DNA from: Sphingomonas sp. AP4-R1
GTDB lineage: Bacteria; Pseudomonadota; Alphaproteobacteria; Sphingomonadales; Sphingomonadaceae
Length of the DNA: 64,000 nucleotides
Reading direction: 5' to 3'
NCBI RefSeq assembly: GCF_013113735.1
Contig: NZ_CP053346.1
Coordinates: 1,936,001 to 2,000,000 of the forward strand
Shown: positions 59,129-64,000 of the stretch, in pieces
Layout: each line of letters starts with the position of its first letter
How positions within the stretch are numbered: position 1 is the stretch's first letter
Translations under genes and position numbers: made by a program
Notes under the pieces: model-generated
Seen by the model: only the letters and a program-made list of their open reading frames with translations
What the model was told of the DNA's origin: nothing
Databases searched by the model: none

Positions 59129-62128
59129 ATGACACGCTCGGTTTACCGCGGCCTCCTGGTCGGAACCTGCGCTTATGGCGCGATGATGTCGGGGACGGCC
59201 TGGGCGCAGGTCGCGGCGCCCGCGGAGGCGGCGTCCGAAGAAGCGTCGGCGCAGGAAATCACCATCACCGGTTCGCGCATTGCACGGCCCGATTATGTCG
59301 CCGAAAGCCCGATCCTGTCCTTCAGCAAGGATACGTTCGAGAATACCGGCAAGGCCACGCTGGAACAGTCGCTGTCCACGCTGCCGCAATTTTCGGGCTC
59401 GTTCGGCTCCAACAATGCCGGCAGCACCTCCACCGGCCTCAACGGCGGCCAGTCCTATGTCAGCCTTCGCGGCCTCGGCCCGCAGCGCACCCTGATCCTG
59501 CTTGACGGCCGCCGCCTGCAGCCGTCCAATCCCAACGGCTCGATCGACCTCAACATCATCCCCGAAGGCCTGATCGACAGCACCGAGATCATCACCGGCG
59601 GCGCTTCCACCACCTACGGTTCGGACGCGACGGCGGGCGTGGTGAACTTCCACCTGCGCAAGAACTTCACCGGCGTCGAGGTCAAGAGCAACTACGGCGT
59701 CAGCACCTACGGCGACGGCCAGCAGTTCAAGATCGGCGCGATCGGCGGCCTGAAGTTCAACGAGGATCGCGGCAGCGTGATGCTGGGCTTCGAATATACC
59801 AATCGCGGCCGCGCCTATCAGAAAGTCCGCCCCTTCTATCTTTCGCGCACGCCCACCCAGGCCGGCACCTCGACGCTGCCGCAGGGCAACGTGCTGTTTG
59901 GCGCCAACACGCCGACCGTCGCGGCCGTCAACAGCGTCTTCGCGCGATATGGCATCGCCAATGCCGTCGGCACGACCGGGCGCTACAGTGGCCAGCTCGG
60001 CTTCAATCTCGACGGCACGCTGTTCACCAACCTGTTCCGGCAGGTGCTGAACTATCGCGATCCCGAGACCGACCTCGCCTACATCGCGCGCACCGCGACC
60101 AGCCAGCAGATCAACTTCGGCTATCCCGACAGCTCGATCCAGGCCAACCTGAAGCGCTATACCGGCTTCGGCAAGGCCGAATATGAGCTGACGGACCACA
60201 TCAAGGCCTTCGCCCAATTCGGCTACACGCACTACACGTCGGTCGGCGTCAGCAATCCGACGCTCGCCTCGAACGTCTATGCGCTGTCCTCGCCCGTCAG
60301 CAACCCGTTCATCCCGAATGACCTGCGCACGATCCTCGCCTCGCGCACCACGCCGGGCGCCGACTTCATCCTCTACAAGGCGTTCAATATCGCCGGCCCG
60401 CGCTATCAGGGCTACAAATATGACGTGTGGCAGGGCACGGCCGGGCTTTCCGGCGATGTCGGCATCAGCGACTGGACCTGGGATCTGTACGGATCGGTCA
60501 GCCAGGCGAAGTTCGACAATTATCAGACCGGCGGCGTCAGTGCGTCCGCGGTTCGAACCCTGCTCTATGCGCCGGACGGCGGCCGCAGCATCTGTGCGGG
60601 CGGCCTCAACCTGTACGGCGACTTCACGCCGTCGCAGCAGTGCGTCGACTATATTTCGCGCCGCACCAACAACACCAACGACCTGAAGCAGCGCACGGTC
60701 GAGGGCAACGTCCAGGGCAAGATCCTGAGCTGGTGGGCGGGCGACATCCGCTTCGCCGCTGGCGCGGACTATCGCTACAACAGCTTCGCCTTCAATTCGG
60801 ATCCGCTGTTCAATCTGAACGGCTCCAGCGACGTGCTCGGCTATTCGGTGCTGCTGCCCACGTCGGGCGCGATCAACACCAAGGAAGTCTATGGCGAGTT
60901 GCTCGTGCCGGTCCTGCGGGATCTGCCGCTCATCAAGAAGATGAGCCTCGATCTCGGCTATCGCTATTCCGATTACAACACGGTCGGTGGCGTCAGCACC
61001 TACAAGATCAGCGGCGACTGGGAAGTGTTCAGCGCGCTGCGCTTCCGGGGCGGCTACAACCGGGCGATCCGCACGCCGTCGGTGGGCGAACTCTATGCGC
61101 CGGTCTCCACCGCCAGCGTCGGCATCGGCACGGCGACCGCCACCAGCACGCTGGGCGATCCCTGCGACGTCCGCTCGTCCTTCCGCCAGGGTTCGAGCGC
61201 TTCGCAGGTCCGCTCCCTCTGCCTCGCGCAGGGCGTGCCGGCCGGTGTCATCGATACCTACCAGCTCGGCACCGCGCAGGTGTTCGCGCTCAACGGCGGC
61301 AATCCGGACCTGAAGGAAGAAACCGCCAACACCTATTCGGCGGGCGCGGTCATCACGTCGCCGTTCAGCCATCCGCTGATACGCCGGATCACGCTGTCGG
61401 TCGACGCCTACAAGATCCAGATCAAGGACGCGATCGGACCGCTCGCCATCGGCCAGGCGATCCAGAACTGCTTCAACGTCGGCGGCAACAACCCCACGTT
61501 CAGCGCCAGCAACTATTATTGCTCGCTGATCGGCCCGCGCAACACCTCGACCGGCGTGCCGATCAACCCGAGCCAGCCGCTGCTGAACCTCGGCCAATAT
61601 ACGGTGCAAGGTATCGACATCCAGGCCGACTGGAAGTTCGCACTCGCCGATCTCGGCCTGGGCGAGAATGGCACGCTCGCGTTCAACACGGCGGTCAGCT
61701 ACCTCGACAAGTTCAAGATCCAGGCGCTGCCGGGCGGCCCGACCTACGATTTCGCAGGAAAGATCGGCACGGCGGGGCGGATCGACGAGACATCGGGCCA
61801 GGCGCATCCGCGCTGGAAGTCCGTGACGTCGGCGACCTACACGCGCGGCATCGCCAGCGTCGGCGTGGTGTGGCGCCACATCAGCGCGATGAAGGACGCT
61901 ACCACCGCGGCCAACCCGGCCTCGACCACGCCCGGCGTGCCGAAGTATGACGTGTATGATTTCAATTTCCGGATCAACACGCCGTTCGGCAGCCAGATTC
62001 GCGTCGGCGTGACGAACGCGTTCAACAAGAAGCCGCCGATCCTGCAGGGGCTGTTCAACACCTTCGACGCCCAGAATTACGATACGATCGGCCGATACTT
62101 CTTCGCGGGCATTACGCAGAAGTTCTGA
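59129..62128 (+). CDS. TonB-dependent outer-membrane receptor
   Basis: A 999-aa receptor with signal peptide ending GTAWAQ. No STN domain is seen. The plug covers about residues 45-165 (EITITGSRIARPDYVAESPI, GQSYVSLRGLGPQRTLILLD, IDSTEIITGGASTTYGSDAT). A 22-strand barrel follows, with the C-terminal box AGITQKF ending in Phe. The QEITITGSRI start without a long Ton-box extension is typical of sphingomonad receptors that often sit beside peptidases or glycan enzymes. The ligand is unknown; the neighbour M14 peptidase suggests peptides (inference). AAAGGGGA lies upstream of ATG 59129. Confidence 0.95.
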   Translation: MTRSVYRGLLVGTCAYGAMMSGTAWAQVAAPAEAASEEASAQEITITGSRIARPDYVAESPILSFSKDTFENTGKATLEQSLSTLPQFSGSFGSNNAGSTSTGLNGGQSYVSLRGLGPQRTLILLDGRRLQPSNPNGSIDLNIIPEGLIDSTEIITGGASTTYGSDATAGVVNFHLRKNFTGVEVKSNYGVSTYGDGQQFKIGAIGGLKFNEDRGSVMLGFEYTNRGRAYQKVRPFYLSRTPTQAGTSTLPQGNVLFGANTPTVAAVNSVFARYGIANAVGTTGRYSGQLGFNLDGTLFTNLFRQVLNYRDPETDLAYIARTATSQQINFGYPDSSIQANLKRYTGFGKAEYELTDHIKAFAQFGYTHYTSVGVSNPTLASNVYALSSPVSNPFIPNDLRTILASRTTPGADFILYKAFNIAGPRYQGYKYDVWQGTAGLSGDVGISDWTWDLYGSVSQAKFDNYQTGGVSASAVRTLLYAPDGGRSICAGGLNLYGDFTPSQQCVDYISRRTNNTNDLKQRTVEGNVQGKILSWWAGDIRFAAGADYRYNSFAFNSDPLFNLNGSSDVLGYSVLLPTSGAINTKEVYGELLVPVLRDLPLIKKMSLDLGYRYSDYNTVGGVSTYKISGDWEVFSALRFRGGYNRAIRTPSVGELYAPVSTASVGIGTATATSTLGDPCDVRSSFRQGSSASQVRSLCLAQGVPAGVIDTYQLGTAQVFALNGGNPDLKEETANTYSAGAVITSPFSHPLIRRITLSVDAYKIQIKDAIGPLAIGQAIQNCFNVGGNNPTFSASNYYCSLIGPRNTSTGVPINPSQPLLNLGQYTVQGIDIQADWKFALADLGLGENGTLAFNTAVSYLDKFKIQALPGGPTYDFAGKIGTAGRIDETSGQAHPRWKSVTSATYTRGIASVGVVWRHISAMKDATTAANPASTTPGVPKYDVYDFNFRINTPFGSQIRVGVTNAFNKKPPILQGLFNTFDAQNYDTIGRYFFAGITQKF

Positions 62129-62205
62129 TGATTTTCCGGGTGGGGCAGGGATCCGCTCCACCCGGTGCTCCCGTGCCGCGGCGAACACTGCCGCATCCTC
62201 GTCTG

Positions 62206-62240
62206 ACCCGTCCGGCTCCCGTCGGACGGGTTTCTTTTTG
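62206..62240 (+). terminator. Terminator after the TonB-dependent receptor
   Basis: Stem ACCCGTCCG/CGGACGGGT with GCTCCCGT loop, then TTCTTTTTG. Confidence 0.92.
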
Positions 62241-62492
62241 TGTGAGGGAGAAACCCCTCAACCGTCACGCTAGCCATTCGACGCCGCCTGCGGCGTCGCT
62301 CAGGATGACCTGCGGCAAAGCCGAATGCTGGCATCCATCTCTATCACGGCAGCGGCTGTCCTGCGAAAGAGAGTCATGGATCCCGGCCTTCGCTGGGATG
62401 ACAGCAAGAGGGAGTGTCGGCTTTTACCCATTTGCGGACGATGAAGCAGCAATCTGTCTTGCCGCAAAGCCGACATTAGCTAAGGTCGAAGG
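62241..62492. other. Intergenic stretch with repeat fragments
   Basis: No gene is seen. It contains the small hairpin GACGCCGCCTGCGGCGTC and pieces resembling other intergenic repeats (CAGGATGACCTGCGGC and CATGGATCCCGGCCTTCGCTGGGATGAC). These look like a decayed or composite palindromic element and precede the unknown lipoprotein. Confidence 0.45.
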
Positions 62493-62987
62493 ATGATCCG
62501 GCGCGCAGCGATCGTTGCCTTTTTGTCGATCGCATTGAGCGGCTGTTCCTATGGATATGATCTGCTTGCGGTCGTTAGGGGTGGGCATCTGACTTTCATT
62601 GTCGATCCCAAATCGGCGCAGCAGCCATCTTGCTTGCGTTATGTCGATGTCACGTCTGACCTGACCGTGATCGGATCGGACGGTAAGCCCTATGATCCCG
62701 CTCCCAGACAGCACACGGCATGGCTTGAAAATATCGACTATGACGATGATTGCTTGAACAAGTTTCCCCTCGTTTACGGACGTCCGCTAAATGGACGCCA
62801 TCAATCCGAAAGCCCGTTGATTACGGCTACACCTCTACGGCGAGAGGTCATCTACGGAGTGACTACTACTACTGGCGCGACCGGCTATGGCGGCGGCCGC
62901 TTTGTGATCCATGCCGATGGTCGTGTTGAGAACTTGAAGCCACAAACCATTCCCGAGCCGAGCGGTGGAACAGCACCCAAGACCTAA
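62493..62987 (+). CDS. Unknown lipoprotein
   Basis: A 164-aa protein with signal MIRRAAIVAFLSIALSGCSY, lipobox LSGC (Cys18). The mature part contains HLTFIVDPKSAQQPSCLRYV, TAWLENIDYDDDCLNKFPLV and GGGRFVIHADGRVENLK, with two more cysteines that could form a disulfide. No family is recognised. Its DNA is clearly lower in GC than neighbours, with more A/T-ending codons, so it may have been acquired. Direct ATG start; ribosome site AAGG (TCGAAGG) 2-6 nt upstream. It is followed by the convergent FAD oxidoreductase. Confidence 0.72.
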   Translation: MIRRAAIVAFLSIALSGCSYGYDLLAVVRGGHLTFIVDPKSAQQPSCLRYVDVTSDLTVIGSDGKPYDPAPRQHTAWLENIDYDDDCLNKFPLVYGRPLNGRHQSESPLITATPLRREVIYGVTTTTGATGYGGGRFVIHADGRVENLKPQTIPEPSGGTAPKT

Positions 62988-63063
62988 GTGTCAGCTATCA
63001 TTAGCCAGACTCCCGTAAGCCGACAGTCCGCTTCCCACCAAAAGCCGCCACCGCCCCACGCAC

Positions 63064-64000
63064 TTACCCAAACAAGCGATCCGGCATCACCTGCTCCGGT
63101 CGCACGCCATAGGCCGCCAACTCCTCCGGCCACGCATCGCCGAACAGCAGGGCCTCGGCCGCGAGCGCCATTGCGGGGGCGGTCTGCAGACCATAGCCGC
63201 CCTGTCCGGCCAGCCAGAAGAAGCCGGGCGCGTCCGGCGCGAAGCCGGCGGTCGGCACCTTGTCCGCCGTGAACGTCCGCAGGCCGGCCCATTTGGTCTT
63301 CACGCGGCCCACTTCCAGCGTGGTCGCCTCCTCCACGCGCCAGGCGGCGACGGCGACGTCATAATCCTCGGGCTGGGCGTCGGTCGGCTCGGTCGGCGTC
63401 ACGTCCATCGGCGAGGCGAGCAGGCGGCCGGCATCGGGCAGCATGTAAAAGCCCTCGTCCCCCGCCGTCTTCGTGAACGGCCATTCGGACACGTCGAGCC
63501 CGGCGGGCGGATCGAAGCCGATGATCGTCCGCCGCAACGGCTGCAACCCCAGCGGCCGTACGCCCGCGCCGATCGCGATTTCGTCCGCCCAGGCGCCGGC
63601 CGCATCCACCAGGATCGCGGCCGAATAAGCCGTGCCCTGCGTCTCGACGATCCAGCGCTCGCCCGATCGCGTGACGGAGAGCGAGCCCGCATCGGTGACG
63701 ACCTCGCCGCCCGCCGCGCGCACCTGCTTCGCACAGCCCTGCAGCAGCAGATCGCTGTCCAGCTTGCGACCGCCCGTATCCAGCAGCCCCTCGACGATGC
63801 CGCCCTCGCCCGTCCTCAGCACCGGCACGATGCCCAGCATCTCCTGCGGGCCGACGCGGTGGATCGTGTCGGTGAAGCGCGTCATCTCCGTTTCCAGCGC
63901 GCGCAGTTCGCCGATGATCTCCTGGGTGGCGATGAACATGGCCGGCCGCGCGATCGAGAGAGCGCCCTCCACGAAGCCCTCCGGCGGCGTCTCGAAGAAG
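63064..64000 (-). CDS. FAD-dependent oxidoreductase, DAO family (5' end outside window)
   Basis: The last ~311 residues of a D-amino-acid-oxidase-like flavoprotein; the N-terminal FAD-binding GxGxxG lies beyond position 64000. Seen: VGPQEMLGIVPVLRTGEGGI, SDLLLQGCAKQVRAAGGEVV, AAILVDAAGAWADEIAIGAG (the DAO 'DAAGAWA' motif), GLQPLRRTIIGFDPP, and the C-terminal FAD loop PGFFWLAGQGGYGLQTAPAM. The group includes glycine oxidase and D-amino-acid dehydrogenases; substrate unknown. It should use FAD to oxidise an amine or amino acid. The stop at 63064 is followed by a short gap to the lipoprotein gene. Confidence 0.9.
   Translation of the reverse strand, partial: FFETPPEGFVEGALSIARPAMFIATQEIIGELRALETEMTRFTDTIHRVGPQEMLGIVPVLRTGEGGIVEGLLDTGGRKLDSDLLLQGCAKQVRAAGGEVVTDAGSLSVTRSGERWIVETQGTAYSAAILVDAAGAWADEIAIGAGVRPLGLQPLRRTIIGFDPPAGLDVSEWPFTKTAGDEGFYMLPDAGRLLASPMDVTPTEPTDAQPEDYDVAVAAWRVEEATTLEVGRVKTKWAGLRTFTADKVPTAGFAPDAPGFFWLAGQGGYGLQTAPAMALAAEALLFGDAWPEELAAYGVRPEQVMPDRLFG

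Noticed and set aside
58961..62188. A 1075-codon open frame on the minus strand across the TonB-dependent receptor
   Set aside because: It mirrors the receptor gene, is full of Arg/Ala/Asp/Gly runs with no fold or motif, and arises from high GC at third codon positions. The plus-strand receptor has clear family motifs.

Overview
The window looks like chromosomal DNA of a sphingomonad-type alphaproteobacterium. The evidence is high GC content, an NDUFA12-type complex I accessory protein, the CtrA inhibitor SciP, DUF2155/DUF2093/DUF192 proteins, a large TonB-dependent receptor and many exported peptidases. No phage, insertion sequence, CRISPR array or rRNA operon is visible. Assignments come from reading motifs and remembered families; no database search was run.

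Layout. 1-10 kb: 5' end of rpoB (minus strand), a soluble CBS-MCP receptor, a GNAT acetyltransferase, a PagL-like outer-membrane protein, exported S9 and M20 peptidases, and a stand-alone fatty-acyl-AMP ligase. 10-16 kb: recX, then a tightly coupled run (double cold-shock protein, DUF192, NDUFA12, MlaD, DUF2155) whose tail overlaps the convergent aat gene, then a LysR/aldo-keto reductase divergon. 16-30 kb: asd, tRNA-Trp, secE-nusG and rplK-rplA, then a 6.1-kb accessory block (TonB-like protein, PHA depolymerase, GST-NCS1 transporter-two unknown genes), then rplJ-rplL behind an L10 leader. 30-42 kb: housekeeping genes (HAD, purD, xseA, mnmA, sciP, PfpI, glnB-glnA) and a double PilZ protein. 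42-50 kb: a divergent FixL/FixJ-like pair, an M28 peptidase, a single-PAS protein, and sppA with an Rrf2 regulator. 50-55 kb: symporter, dgcA, dgcN and a LysR regulator, which look like a D-glutamate catabolic unit. 55-64 kb: a TPR/2OG-oxygenase protein, an M14 peptidase, a TonB-dependent receptor, an unknown lipoprotein and the 3' part of a FAD oxidoreductase.

How the genes fit together. Translation and transcription genes (secE, nusG, rplKAJL, rpoB, tRNA-Trp) form a skeleton that is split into pieces, with rpoB on the opposite strand. Envelope functions recur (MlaD, SppA, an M23 lipoprotein, TonB-like and TonB-dependent proteins, a PagL-like protein, exported S9/M14/M20/M28 hydrolases) and suggest a scavenging, peptide-degrading lifestyle. 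Nitrogen control (PII-GlnA) lies about 11 kb from the predicted D-glutamate unit.

Intergenic space is rich in palindromic repeats of several sequence families, usually one copy between genes. The signals most worth a second look are the purD/xseA start codons sharing one CATG, the 190-bp aat/DUF2155 tail overlap, the complete dgc-type operon, the 55-aa gene coupled to an unknown membrane protein, and a PagL-like protein in a lineage generally reported to lack lipid A.
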